The notes under the pieces were generated by a model. The model made no database searches, was not told the DNA's origin, and saw only the letters and a program-made list of their open reading frames with translations. A DNA stretch of 64,000 bases. It comes from Pseudomonadota bacterium (GTDB lineage: Bacteria; Pseudomonadota; Gammaproteobacteria; Burkholderiales; Burkholderiaceae_C). How positions within the stretch are numbered: the stretch's first letter is position 1; each line of letters begins with the position of its first letter. The position numbers were made by a program, and so were the translations under genes. This document shows positions 55,711-64,000 of the stretch, in pieces. The stretch spans positions 1 through 64,000 of the forward strand of contig CAUJHV010000014.1 of assembly GCA_963205115.1 (NCBI GenBank), in the 5' to 3' direction.

Positions 55711-56019
55711 ATGAACCTCCGTATGGGGTTCCTGCGGCCTCGCAGGTGTGCAGACTCGCGCGCTCGTGGCCTTGTCGGCAGCAGGAATGAAAGAAGCCGG
55801 CACCTCGCCGTGTGTGGGTGGGATGTCGCGGCCAATGTAGGTCGCGCACCCACGCGGCTCCAGTGCCACGCGTCCCTGCGTGCCGGTGCCGTTGGTCACC
55901 ATCTGCGCGACGAATGGCACTGTGCAGGCAGGGCCCGACCGCTGCCGCGGGGCCGCCCGAACCAGACACCCGCCCACCGAAACGCGCCGCGGGATGCCGC
56001 GGGGCTCGCAGCCGCCGGC
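55711..56019. promoter_or_regulatory. 309-bp region upstream of the second liv operon
   Basis: No gene is seen. It lies between the livK-type gene start and the end of the epimerase gene on the same strand, so it should contain the liv operon promoter. A small hairpin CCTGCG/CGCAGG (55731-55746) sits in the likely untranslated leader. I see no clear promoter boxes or operator. Confidence 0.4.
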
Positions 56020-56967
56020 TCAACGCACCTGCAGCGAACGCACCATCTCGGCGATGCCCTCGGCGTACGGCGTGACGCGGAAGTCCGGGTAGCGCTGCAT
56101 GAACTTCGCGCTCGAAAACACATAGGCGTGGTCGCCCTGGTAGAGCATCTCGCGCACCTCGCGCAGCATCGGCACGAACCATTGCAGCAGCGCCAGCACC
56201 GGACGCGGCAGCACCTGCACGCCCTGCGGCGCACCCAGCAGCTGCGCCGACAGCGTCAGCAGCTCGCGCGTGGTGGGGGCCGGCTCGGCGGTCGGCAGGT
56301 GCCAGTCCTGGCCGTAGGCCTGCTCGTCCAGCGCCAGTTGCACCAGCGCGCGGCCTGCATCGCCCGTGTAGGTGTAGCTGTGCGGCAAGTCCGGGTTCGA
56401 CAGGCACTGCGCGGCCTTGCCCTGCAGCTGGCGCTCGATCGCCGCCGCGTAGAGCAGCGAGTTGCGCACGCCGGGCCCGTAGAAATCGGCGCTGCGGGCA
56501 ATGAGCATCCGCACCCCCTCGTCGCGGGCCGCGCGGTGCAGGCGCTCGTCCACCGCCTGCCGCACCGCGCCCTTGCGCGAGGCGGCCTGCCAGGGATGGT
56601 CCTCGCGCATGGGCACGCGCAGCGGCGCGGGGCCATAGGGGTAGACGTTGTCGAACATCACGAGGCGACAGCCGTTTTCGCGCGCCGCGGCGATGGCGTT
56701 GTCGATCACGCGTGGCCAGTCCCGCTGCCACACACGGGTGTTGTAGGGCAGGCCCAGCGTCAAGTAGAGGTGCGAGACATCGGCCGTCGCGGCCCGCAGG
56801 CCGTCGAGATCGAGGGCGTCGACGCGCCGGTGCGGCACGGCCGCCGCAGGACCGTCGGGCGCCGTGCGGCTGGCCAGCGCATGCGGCAGGCCGCGACGCG
56901 CCAGCTCGTCGGCCACGGCGCGGCCGACGACGCCGTCGCCCAGGATCAGGTGCAGGGGGGATGTCAT
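56020..56967 (-). CDS. NAD(P)-binding epimerase/dehydratase-like protein (extended SDR)
   Basis: 315 aa. Atypical N-terminal dinucleotide motif GDGVVGRAVADELARRG, then FDNVYPYGP, where YxxxK-type catalysis is uncertain, and SADFYGPGVRNSLL, typical of extended SDR epimerases. Start MTSPLHLILGDG (complement of 56965-56967) is better than an ATG 29 codons upstream. Divergent from the LysR gene with 89 bp between starts, so it is probably that regulator's target. Reaction unknown. Confidence 0.82.
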   Translation of the reverse strand: MTSPLHLILGDGVVGRAVADELARRGLPHALASRTAPDGPAAAVPHRRVDALDLDGLRAATADVSHLYLTLGLPYNTRVWQRDWPRVIDNAIAAARENGCRLVMFDNVYPYGPAPLRVPMREDHPWQAASRKGAVRQAVDERLHRAARDEGVRMLIARSADFYGPGVRNSLLYAAAIERQLQGKAAQCLSNPDLPHSYTYTGDAGRALVQLALDEQAYGQDWHLPTAEPAPTTRELLTLSAQLLGAPQGVQVLPRPVLALLQWFVPMLREVREMLYQGDHAYVFSSAKFMQRYPDFRVTPYAEGIAEMVRSLQVR

Positions 56968-57051
56968 GCGGCAAGGATCAGGGATGCAGGAGTGCCCATG
57001 TTGGCGGCTCGGCACCCACCCGGCTAGACCGTCAGGTGCATGACTATCATT

Positions 57052-57063
57052 CATTCATGAATG
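57052..57063. promoter_or_regulatory. Palindrome over the LysR gene start
   Basis: CATTCATGAATG is a perfect 12-bp palindrome that includes the LysR start codon, preceded by further ATCATTCATT repeats (57046-57056). It could serve in autoregulation of the LysR gene and control of the divergent epimerase gene. LysR boxes are more often T-N11-A, so this is tentative. Confidence 0.35.
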
Positions 57064-57959
57064 CCTCTATCGCTGCCGCGCCGGCCTGGGACTGGAACCT
57101 GGTACAAGTTTTTCTGGCCCTGTGCGAATCCGGCTCGCTGGGCCGGGCCGCCGTCGGCCTCGGCCTGAGTCAACCCACCCTCAGCCGGCGCCTGGCCGAT
57201 CTGGAATCCGCCTGGGGACAGGCCTTGTTCGAGCGCACGCCCCGCGGCCTGGTGCCTACCGCGGCGGCGCTGGCCTTGCGCGCACCGGCACGACGCATGC
57301 ACGAGGAAGCCGCGCGCCTGGCCCTGGCCGCCGACGGCCACGCGCGCACGTTGGCCGGCACCGTCCGGCTGACGGCCAGCGAGGTCGTCACCAACTTCGT
57401 GCTGCTGCCGATCCTGCGTGAGCTGCGGCAGGCACAGCCGCAGATCCAGATCGAACTCGTGCCCAGCGATGCGGAAGAAGACCTGCTGGCCCGCGACGCC
57501 GACATCGCCGTGCGCATGTTCCGCCCGCGCCAGGACTCACTGACGGTCAAGCGGCTGGCCGACATGCCGCTGGGCATCTACGCCCATGAGGATTACCTGG
57601 CGCGCTGCGGCCTGCCGCAAGAAGACAACCTGACCACACACGAATGGATCGGGATGGACCGCTCGGACCAGATGCTGCGCGGGTTTGCCGCCGCCGGCCA
57701 TCCGGTGACGCGGGAATTTTTCGGCCTGCGCTGCGACAGCTCGGTCGTCGCCTGGAACGCCGTGTGCTCAGGGATGGGCATCGGCGTGGGCCTGCGCCAG
57801 GTGGCCGAACGCACCCCGGGCCTCGTGCGCGTGCTCGACAGCGTGGGCATCCCGCCGATGCAGGCCTGGCTGGCCGTGCACCGCGAGTTGCGCGGCACGC
57901 CGCGGCTGCGGGTGGTCTTTGCCGCGCTGGCCGCGGCACTCGGCACACGCGGAGGCTAA
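57057..57959 (+). CDS. LysR-family transcriptional regulator
   Basis: 300 aa. The N-terminal winged helix has DWNLVQVFLALCESGSLGRAAVGLGLSQPTLSRRL. The C-terminal periplasmic-binding-like effector domain starts near residue 95 (GTVRLTASEVV). It is of the group often divergent from a target enzyme gene, here the extended SDR. Effector unknown. Confidence 0.92.
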   Translation: MNASIAAAPAWDWNLVQVFLALCESGSLGRAAVGLGLSQPTLSRRLADLESAWGQALFERTPRGLVPTAAALALRAPARRMHEEAARLALAADGHARTLAGTVRLTASEVVTNFVLLPILRELRQAQPQIQIELVPSDAEEDLLARDADIAVRMFRPRQDSLTVKRLADMPLGIYAHEDYLARCGLPQEDNLTTHEWIGMDRSDQMLRGFAAAGHPVTREFFGLRCDSSVVAWNAVCSGMGIGVGLRQVAERTPGLVRVLDSVGIPPMQAWLAVHRELRGTPRLRVVFAALAAALGTRGG

Positions 57960-58042
57960 CGCCTACGTACAGCGGACTACTTGTATCGAGCCTATCCCAC
58001 CCCTGCGGGCATGGCCCGACCGATCCGCCATACTCGCCCGAC

Positions 58043-60109
58043 ATGTCCACACATCCCCTGCCGCCCCGCCCCGCCCGCCGCCCGAAGGACGTCAGCGTCC
58101 ATGGCGACCGCCGCATCGACGACTACTTCTGGCTGCGCGAGCGCGACAACCCTGAGGTGCTGGAACACCTGCGCGCGGAAAACGCCCATGCGCAGGCCTG
58201 GTTCGGCCCGCATGAGGCTTTGAAGCAGCGCGTCTACGACGAGGCATTGGGCCGCCTGAAGGAGGACGACGACGAAGTCCCCTACCGACGCAACGGCTGG
58301 TGGTATTTCAAGCGCACGCTCGAAGGCCAGGCCTATGCGCGCTACATGCGGCGCCAGGGCGCACCCGACGGCCCCGAGCAGGTGATCCTCGACCTGAACG
58401 AACTGGCCCGCGACAAGCCCTTCCTGCAAGTCGGCACCGTGAACGTCAGTCCGGACGGCCATCTGATGGCTTACGCGCTCGACGAGGCCGGCTCGCTGGA
58501 TTTCACGCTCGTGGTCAAGGACCTGCGCGACGGCTCGCACTTGCCGCTGCGCGTGCCGGACATCGCACGCGGCGCGGCCTGGGCCAACGACAACCGCACC
58601 CTCTTCGTGCTGACCCACGACGAGACACGGCGCACGGCCCGCGTCTGGCGGCACGACGTGCACAGCGAAGGCCCGGGCACGCTCGTCTACGAGGACCGCA
58701 ACGGGCTGTTCTGGGTGGCGCTGTCCAAGACCCGCGACCAGCGTTTCATCGTGATCGGCAGCGACAGCGCCGACACCAGCGAACTGCGCGTCATTCCGGC
58801 CGACAAGCCGACGGCGCGCACGCGCATCGTGCTGCCGCGCCGCAAGGGCCGCGAGGCTTCGCTGGACCACGGCGACGGCCGCTTCTTCCTGCTGGTGAAC
58901 GACACCGGGCCGAATTTCCGGCTGGTCTCGGTGCCGGCCGACAAGCCCGATCTGTCGCAGGCGCAGGAACTCATCGCGCACCGCGACGACGTGCTGCTGG
59001 AGGATCTGGACGTCTTTGCGCAGCACCTGGTGCTCGCCGAACGCGACCGCGGCCTGCAGAAGCTGCGCGTGATGAACCGCGCCACGGGCGAATCGCACCA
59101 TGTGGGCTTCGACGAACGGGTGTACAGCGCGCACGGCATGCAGAACGCCGAGTACGACACGGTGGTCTACCGCCTGGCCTTCGTCTCGCTGAACACGCCG
59201 CAGACCGTCTACGACTACGACATGCACACGCGCACGATGCACCTGCTCAAGCGCCAGCCGGTGCTGGGCGGTTACGAGCCCGCACGCTACGAATCCACGC
59301 AGATCATGGCGCCGGCCCCGGACGGCGCGCAGGTGCCGGTGTCGCTGGTGTGGCGCAAGGACCGGCACCACGGGGCGCCCCAGCCGTTGCTGCTGCGCGG
59401 CTACGGCGCCTACGGCATCCCCAACGATGTCTATTTTTCGTCCGCGCTGGTGAGCCTGCTGGACCGGGGCGTGGTCGTGGCCCTGGGCCATGTGCGCGGC
59501 GGCACCGATCTGGGCCGGCCCTGGTACGACCACGGCAAGCTGCAGCACAAGATGAACAGCTTCACCGACTTCGCGGCCTGCGCGCAGGCGCTGGTCGACA
59601 CGGGTTGGACCACGCCGCAGCAGCTCATCATCGAAGGCGGCAGCGCGGGCGGGTTGCTGGTGGGTGCGACAGCCAACCTGCGCCCGGACCTGTTCTGTGC
59701 CGTCGTCGCGGAGGTGCCCTTTGTCGACACGCTCAACACGATGCTCGACGACACGCTGCCGCTGACCGTGGGCGAATACCTGGAGTGGGGCAACCCGACG
59801 AAGAAGGCCGAATACCGCTGGATCCGCGCCTACTCGCCCTACGACAACCTGCGCGCCATGGCCTACCCGGCCTTCTACCTGCGCACCAGCCTGCACGACA
59901 GCCAGGTGCCTTACTGGGAGGCCGCGAAGTTTGCGGCGCGGCTGCGCGACCTCAAGACCGACGATCACCCGGTCGTGATGTCCATCAACCTCGACGCCGG
60001 CCACGGCGGCTCGTCGGGGCGCTACGACGCGCTGAAGGAACGCGCCGAGTCACTGGCCTTCATGCTGGTGCAGTGGGGGCTGACCGATCCGGCGCCGCTG
60101 CCCGGCTGA
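58043..60109 (+). CDS. ptrB: Oligopeptidase B (S9A serine peptidase)
   Basis: 688 aa, normal length. It cleaves short peptides after Arg or Lys in the cytoplasm. An N-terminal seven-blade propeller (about 75-410) is followed by the alpha/beta hydrolase domain, with nucleophile Ser534 in GGSAGG; YGAYGI and GHVRGG precede it and HGGSSGR near the end carries the catalytic histidine. Start ATG at 58043; the upstream open frame overlaps the LysR gene and is not real. Acidic residues that set the basic P1 specificity lie around EYLEWGNP. Confidence 0.93.
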   Translation: MSTHPLPPRPARRPKDVSVHGDRRIDDYFWLRERDNPEVLEHLRAENAHAQAWFGPHEALKQRVYDEALGRLKEDDDEVPYRRNGWWYFKRTLEGQAYARYMRRQGAPDGPEQVILDLNELARDKPFLQVGTVNVSPDGHLMAYALDEAGSLDFTLVVKDLRDGSHLPLRVPDIARGAAWANDNRTLFVLTHDETRRTARVWRHDVHSEGPGTLVYEDRNGLFWVALSKTRDQRFIVIGSDSADTSELRVIPADKPTARTRIVLPRRKGREASLDHGDGRFFLLVNDTGPNFRLVSVPADKPDLSQAQELIAHRDDVLLEDLDVFAQHLVLAERDRGLQKLRVMNRATGESHHVGFDERVYSAHGMQNAEYDTVVYRLAFVSLNTPQTVYDYDMHTRTMHLLKRQPVLGGYEPARYESTQIMAPAPDGAQVPVSLVWRKDRHHGAPQPLLLRGYGAYGIPNDVYFSSALVSLLDRGVVVALGHVRGGTDLGRPWYDHGKLQHKMNSFTDFAACAQALVDTGWTTPQQLIIEGGSAGGLLVGATANLRPDLFCAVVAEVPFVDTLNTMLDDTLPLTVGEYLEWGNPTKKAEYRWIRAYSPYDNLRAMAYPAFYLRTSLHDSQVPYWEAAKFAARLRDLKTDDHPVVMSINLDAGHGGSSGRYDALKERAESLAFMLVQWGLTDPAPLPG

Positions 60110-60158
60110 GCGCGCGGTGTCGCGCAGGCGGCCGCTCAGCGACGCCTGACGATCAAAA

Positions 60159-61499
60159 TCAGCGGCAGGCGGGTGGTGTCGATGGCCGCCAGACGGGCGG
60201 CCGCGAACCGCCCAGGCTGCGCAGGAAGGCCTCCAGGTCCGCCGCCTCGAGCGCCGTCAAGGCCAGCGGCCGCAGGATGCGGTCGCCATCGGCATGCAGC
60301 CGCTCCTCGTTCAGTTCGGAATAGTGCCGGATCACCTCGGCCAGCGTCGCGAGCTGGCCGTCGTGCATGTAGGGCGCGGTATGGGCCACGTGCCGCAGCG
60401 AAGGCACCTTGAATTCGCCGAAGTTGCGTGGCTGCAGCCACACGTGCCGGGTCTTGGTGGTTTCATCCGAGTCGCGCACATCGGCCCAGCGCGACAACAG
60501 GTGGTAGGGGCTCGCGCGCAGGCTTTCGATGCCCGCGTGCCGGCCGCCATCGACGACGCCCGGGCGCACGAAGAACGGCAGGCCGGTGTCGGCAAATTCG
60601 CCGTTCGAAAAACGCGGCCCGCCGTGGCACAGCGTGCACTGGCCGCGGCCGATGAACAGGCGCAGGCCCCGCTGCGCGGCCAAGGGGTAACGCGCCGCCC
60701 CAAGCCGGTCGCCGCGCTGCAGGGCGTCGCGGAAGTCATCGAAGGGCGTGCGCGGCGATTGCAGCGTGGCCACGAAGGCCGCCAGCGCCTTGCCCGCCAG
60801 CACGAGGTCGACCTCGTCGGCCGGTCCTTCCGAACGCGCCTGGGCATGCGCCAGGCCCCGCAGCTGCCCGGCCCGGCAGGCCAGCGACGGGTTGTGGGCC
60901 AGGTGGGCTTGCACGTGCGCCGCGCTGGAGCCCATCTCACGCGGATCGAGCAGCGCGCGCAGCGCCTGCGACCACAGGCTGTCGCTCGCGCCGCCCCAGC
61001 CGTGCCAGCGTTCGCCCACCGCATTCCACAGGCCCGGCGCGTGCCGGTCGACCGTCTCCAGCCCCACCGCGCGTGCACGCCCGTCGGTGAAGGCGAGCTG
61101 CGGCACATGGCAACTCGCACAGGACACACGGCCCGCTGGCGACAGGCCGGCATCGAAGAACAGCGCCTGCCCCAGCGCGACGGCCTGCGGGTGGCGGCCG
61201 ATGGCATTGCCGGGGTCGTCCTCGCGCGGCGGTGGCCACGGGCCGTGGCGGGCGATGGCCTCGCGTTCCTGTGCGGTGAATGTCAGCAGCGCCGCGGGCT
61301 GCATCGGCGCAATCGGGCCTGCCACGCCGCGGGTGACGGTGCCAGCACGTGCCGGGTCGGCCGGCATAGACGGCGCCGCGGCGAACGTGCGGGACACGCC
61401 CAGGCTAACGGCCACGCACAGCAGAAGCCGGAGGAAGCGGCGGTACACGCGGCACAGGCGCGACGGCCCGCCCGCCGCAGGCCGCGCACCGGCCTTCAT
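60159..61499 (-). CDS. Di-heme cytochrome c peroxidase/MauG-family protein
   Basis: 446 aa periplasmic protein with an N-terminal signal segment. Two heme-c motifs: CASCH (127-131) and CTLCH (288-292). WHGWGGASDSLWSQAL and the distal-ligand region APYMHDGQL are as in the MauG/CcpA group. It may reduce H2O2 or oxidise a partner. Coupled by ATGA overlap to the FixH/YtkA-like gene upstream. Convergent with ptrB. Which of the two activities it has is open. Confidence 0.9.
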   Translation of the reverse strand: MKAGARPAAGGPSRLCRVYRRFLRLLLCVAVSLGVSRTFAAAPSMPADPARAGTVTRGVAGPIAPMQPAALLTFTAQEREAIARHGPWPPPREDDPGNAIGRHPQAVALGQALFFDAGLSPAGRVSCASCHVPQLAFTDGRARAVGLETVDRHAPGLWNAVGERWHGWGGASDSLWSQALRALLDPREMGSSAAHVQAHLAHNPSLACRAGQLRGLAHAQARSEGPADEVDLVLAGKALAAFVATLQSPRTPFDDFRDALQRGDRLGAARYPLAAQRGLRLFIGRGQCTLCHGGPRFSNGEFADTGLPFFVRPGVVDGGRHAGIESLRASPYHLLSRWADVRDSDETTKTRHVWLQPRNFGEFKVPSLRHVAHTAPYMHDGQLATLAEVIRHYSELNEERLHADGDRILRPLALTALEAADLEAFLRSLGGSRPPVWRPSTPPACR

Positions 61500-61951
61500 G
61501 GCAGGTCGACGCTGTACGTCAGGCGCTGCACGCGGCCCTCGGATTCGATGTCGAAGATCAGGCGCCAGGTCCCGGGCATGTGGAACAACAGGCCTTGCGC
61601 CAGGAAACGGCCGCCGCCCAGTGCCTTGACCTGCGCGGCGTAGTTCATGCCGTGGCGGTGTGCCGGCATATCCGCGTCCACGCGCAAGCTGTCCACGGGT
61701 GCGCCGCAGATGCGCAGGTCGAGCTCGACATGGCGCCCCACCGGCAGCGGCGACGGCCGCGTGGCCCAGGCCAGGGTCCAGCGACCTTCGACCATCACGG
61801 TGACGGATGCGGGCCAGGTGCCCACGCGGCCCGCCGCCTGCGCGCCACCGGCTGCGTCATCCAGCACACAGGGCTCGGGTGCGGCGATGGCCGCTTGCGC
61901 GCACAGCATCAGCCACATGGCCCGTGCGGCGGCGCGCCGGGCGACTGTCAT
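61496..61951 (-). CDS. FixH/YtkA-like exported small protein
   Basis: 151 aa. Signal peptide to about residue 24 (QAAIAAPEPC). The rest reads as an immunoglobulin-like beta sandwich: GRWTLAWATRPSPLPVGRHVELDLRICG, then DADMPAHRHGMNYAAQV, then LFHMPGTWRLIFDI. The MPAHRHGMN and MPGTW motifs are those of the FixH/YtkA-like group, where the His and Met residues may bind copper. It overlaps the peroxidase start by four bases, so the two likely form one unit. Confidence 0.82.
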   Translation of the reverse strand: MTVARRAAARAMWLMLCAQAAIAAPEPCVLDDAAGGAQAAGRVGTWPASVTVMVEGRWTLAWATRPSPLPVGRHVELDLRICGAPVDSLRVDADMPAHRHGMNYAAQVKALGGGRFLAQGLLFHMPGTWRLIFDIESEGRVQRLTYSVDLP

Positions 61952-62019
61952 GCCGCCGCGCACCGGCGCCGGACACCCGAATCCATGCGATCCGGCATGC
62001 CGGCCGTGCGCGCGCAGGC

Positions 62020-62877
62020 TCACCGCGGCGCCTGGGCGCGCAGCAGCGCCTCGGCATTGCGCCAGGCCAGCTTCTCGGCCAGCGGCGGCGGCAGCGTGGC
62101 GATCCACTCGCGCGCCGAGCGTGCATGCGGCCCGATGTAGTGCCAGCGTTCGGGCGTGAAGGTGTCGGTGCCGACCATGAAACGGTCGGCAAACTCGTCG
62201 AACAGCGCGCGCCAGGCGGGATCGACCCGCGGGCCCTGCGCGTGTTCGCTGCGGTAGGCCAGGTCGCACCACAGCCGCGGGTGGCGGCGCAGCAGTTCGC
62301 GGATGCGATCGGGCGACTCGAAGCCGGAATGCGCCCACAGGACGCGTGCTTCGGGCCATTGCGCAAAGAGCCGGTTGACTGCCTCGATGTCCGAGTGTGC
62401 GTGCAGCACGTACTGGCGCTCGCGCGCCAGCGCGACCATGCGCCGCGGGATCGGCAGATCGGCGTCGGCGCCGTACAGGTGGAACTCGCCGATGCCCACG
62501 TAGCGGTACTTGGCCAGCCGCGCCTCGAGGTAGGGCACGATGCCCTCGTCGCGCGTCCAGCCGCTGGTGTCGGCACGGGTGCGGTAGGGGCGCAGCTCCG
62601 GGACGATGAGGTCGGGTGCGGCGGCCAGCAGCTTCTGCGTGCCGTCGTCGTCGGAGGACGAGACCAGCACGCCCTTGAGGCCCGCCGCGCGCAGGATTTC
62701 CACGGCCTGTGCCGGCGGCACCAGGGCCACGGCGTCATGGCTGTAGTGCACGTGCGCATCGAAAACCGGCAGCGTGGGCGATGCGGCACTGGCAGCGGAC
62801 CATCCGCTGAAGCTGCTGCCCAGCGCCGCGCCACTGGCGGCCAGCTGCAGGCAGGCGCGGCGGCGGCTGGGGTTCAT
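62020..62877 (-). CDS. Tat-exported amidohydrolase family protein
   Basis: 285 aa from the ATG complementary to 62875-62877. A GTG two codons earlier is possible, and neither start has a good ribosome binding site. A twin-arginine signal SRRRACLQLAASG leads to a cleavage near AASAASP. The TIM-barrel hydrolase follows, with DAHVHYSHD as first metal motif, later HAHSD, WAHSGF and a GTDTF aspartate. It lies 68 bp upstream of the FixH-like and peroxidase genes on the same strand and may be part of the same export-targeted unit. Substrate unknown. Confidence 0.82.
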   Translation of the reverse strand: MNPSRRRACLQLAASGAALGSSFSGWSAASAASPTLPVFDAHVHYSHDAVALVPPAQAVEILRAAGLKGVLVSSSDDDGTQKLLAAAPDLIVPELRPYRTRADTSGWTRDEGIVPYLEARLAKYRYVGIGEFHLYGADADLPIPRRMVALARERQYVLHAHSDIEAVNRLFAQWPEARVLWAHSGFESPDRIRELLRRHPRLWCDLAYRSEHAQGPRVDPAWRALFDEFADRFMVGTDTFTPERWHYIGPHARSAREWIATLPPPLAEKLAWRNAEALLRAQAPR

Positions 62878-62899
62878 CGGCACGGTGGCACCCGAAGGC

Positions 62900-63250
62900 T
62901 CAACTGGGGAAGATGCGTTCCATGGCCACGTCGATCACCATCGCGCACAGGCTGTACAGCACCGATCCGATCAGCGCCGCGACGAAGCCCGCCACCTGGA
63001 AGCTGTCCAGCAGGTAGGACGCCGCCCAGAACATGGCCGCATTGATGACAAACAGGAACAGGCCCAGCGTGATCAGCGTGACGGGGAAGGTCAGCAGCAC
63101 CAGCACCGGCCGCACCAGCGTATTGAGCAGACCCAGCACCAGCGCTGCGATCATGGCCGCGCCGAAACTGGCCACCTGCACGCCCGTGTAGAGATGCGCC
63201 ACCAGCAGCAAGGCAGCGGCCAGCAGCACCCAACGAATGATGATCTTCAT
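62900..63250 (-). CDS. Phage holin family 4/YvlD-like small membrane protein
   Basis: 116 aa, four predicted membrane segments. It matches the small chromosomal membrane family with LGLLNTLVRPVLVLLTFPVTLITLGLFLFVINAAMF core (positions about 39-73). Despite the name, these proteins are not linked to a prophage, and there are no phage genes nearby. Function unknown. Confidence 0.88.
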   Translation of the reverse strand: MKIIIRWVLLAAALLLVAHLYTGVQVASFGAAMIAALVLGLLNTLVRPVLVLLTFPVTLITLGLFLFVINAAMFWAASYLLDSFQVAGFVAALIGSVLYSLCAMVIDVAMERIFPS

Positions 63251-63303
63251 CGCTCCAGCATAGCGCAGCAGACGAATTCGGCAACTGGGTCGACAATGGA
63301 GGC

Positions 63304-63936
63304 GTGTCCCAGCATTTCGAAGTCCATCCCGAGAATCCGCAGGCGCGGCTGCTGAAGCAGGCCGCGCAGATCCTGCATGCCGGCGGCGTGGCCGCCGTGC
63401 CCACCGATTCGAGTTATGCGCTGGTCTGCCACCTGGACGACAAGGCCGCGGCCGAGCGGATGCGGCGCATCCGGCAGGTCGACGACAAGCACCACCTGAC
63501 GCTGCTGTGCCGTGATCTCAGCGAACTGGCGGCGTATGCGCGCGTGGACAACCGGCAGTACCGGTTGCTGCGCATGGGCACGCCCGGGCCGTTCACCTTT
63601 ATCCTCGAGGCCACCAAGGAAGTGCCGCGTCGGCTGTCGCACCCGTCGCGCCGCACCATCGGTCTGCGCGTACCCGACCACCGCGTCACGCAGGCGCTGC
63701 TGGAGGAACTGGGCCAGCCCCTGTTGGCCACGACGCTGATTCCGCCGGGCGAAAGCGACCCGCTGAACGACCCCCAAGAGATCCGCGCGCGCTTCGAGAA
63801 GCAGCTGCAGGCGGTGGTGGATGCCGGCGCCTGCCTGGCCGAGCCGACCACCGTGATCGACCTGACCGGCGACGAGCCGGTGCTGGTGCGCCGCGGACGC
63901 GGCGACCCCACAAAGCTCGGCCTGGCGGACGAGTAA
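63304..63936 (+). CDS. Sua5/YciO/YrdC-family (threonylcarbamoyl-AMP synthase-like) protein
   Basis: 210 aa. The family core is seen: GGVAAVPTDSSYALVCHLDD, RQVDDKHHLTLLCRDLSEL, GPFTFILEATKEVPRRLSHPSRRTIGLRVPD. Length and the HHL segment in place of the KR/K-rich loop of TsaC point to the YciO branch, whose role in tRNA t6A formation is less certain. The only sensible start is the GTG at 63304, with GGAGG unusually close (one base). Divergent from the holin-like gene. The last 64 bases of the window hold nothing I recognise. Confidence 0.87.
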   Translation: MSQHFEVHPENPQARLLKQAAQILHAGGVAAVPTDSSYALVCHLDDKAAAERMRRIRQVDDKHHLTLLCRDLSELAAYARVDNRQYRLLRMGTPGPFTFILEATKEVPRRLSHPSRRTIGLRVPDHRVTQALLEELGQPLLATTLIPPGESDPLNDPQEIRARFEKQLQAVVDAGACLAEPTTVIDLTGDEPVLVRRGRGDPTKLGLADE

Positions 63937-64000
63937 GGCCGGCGCCTCGCGCGCAGCCGGGTCTTCACGTACAGACACCCCGCAGCCGCGACGGGCTGCC

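Noticed and set aside
62900..63250. Prophage signal from the holin-like gene
   Set aside because: This is a chromosomal membrane family with a phage-derived name; no other phage genes are present.

Overview
This is a very GC-rich window (third codon positions nearly all G or C) from a betaproteobacterium, most probably a Burkholderiales member near Comamonadaceae. The grounds are the paaG-I-K-A-B-C-D-E gene order, several Bug/TctC-type binding proteins, a TRAP system, two LIV-type ABC transporters, a fused LivM-LivG protein and short palindromic intergenic elements. There is no phage, transposase, integrase or CRISPR array. The genus call is inference from gene content.

Region by region: (1) 1-6165, minus strand: phenylacetate degradation operon paaG-paaI-paaK-paaABCDE (paaE cut by the left edge), with a 24-bp palindromic operator ahead of paaG. 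(2) 6166-12102: a possible gene remnant, an EamA exporter, a MarC protein, an M17 aminopeptidase, a Tat-type lipoprotein agmatine deiminase and DusC. (3) 12068-22055: a probable sugar-acid locus. A TRAP transporter (dctPQM) and a fused IclR/SMP-30 regulator lie on the minus strand. An IlvD/Edd-type dehydratase, a Bug binding protein, an Ldh2-type oxidoreductase and a RraA-like aldolase lie on the plus strand. (4) 22077-27730: gentisate 1,2-dioxygenase, a small unknown protein, a second Bug protein, a GDSL lipoprotein and a MetE-like methyltransferase. (5) 28278-41132: an amidohydrolase divergent from an operon for a crotonase, a feruloyl-CoA synthase-like ligase, an SDR, LivK, LivH, LivMG, LivF, an acyl-CoA dehydrogenase and a MarR regulator. 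This looks like uptake and CoA-dependent side-chain shortening of phenylpropanoids. An AEC permease follows. (6) 41176-46329: a soluble GAF-PAS histidine kinase, then FAD monooxygenase, a DUF2783 protein and fumarylacetoacetase. (7) 46556-50832: SapC, a CNNM/CorC protein, ApaH, a diguanylate cyclase and tRNA-Ser(UGA). (8) 50877-55710: a complete LIV-type ABC operon. (9) 56020-63936: an NAD(P)-binding epimerase divergent from a LysR regulator, oligopeptidase B, a di-heme peroxidase with a FixH/YtkA-like partner, a Tat-exported amidohydrolase, a holin-like membrane protein and a Sua5/YciO-type protein.

The common theme is catabolism of plant-derived aromatics and sugar acids. Each catabolic block carries its own high-affinity uptake system and, in two cases, its own regulator. 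The most unusual items are the IclR-SMP-30 fusion whose lactonase metal ligands all appear lost, the amidohydrolase standing where a thiolase would be expected in the phenylpropanoid block, and the DUF2783 gene between a monooxygenase and fumarylacetoacetase. All family assignments come from reading the translated sequence; no database search was run.
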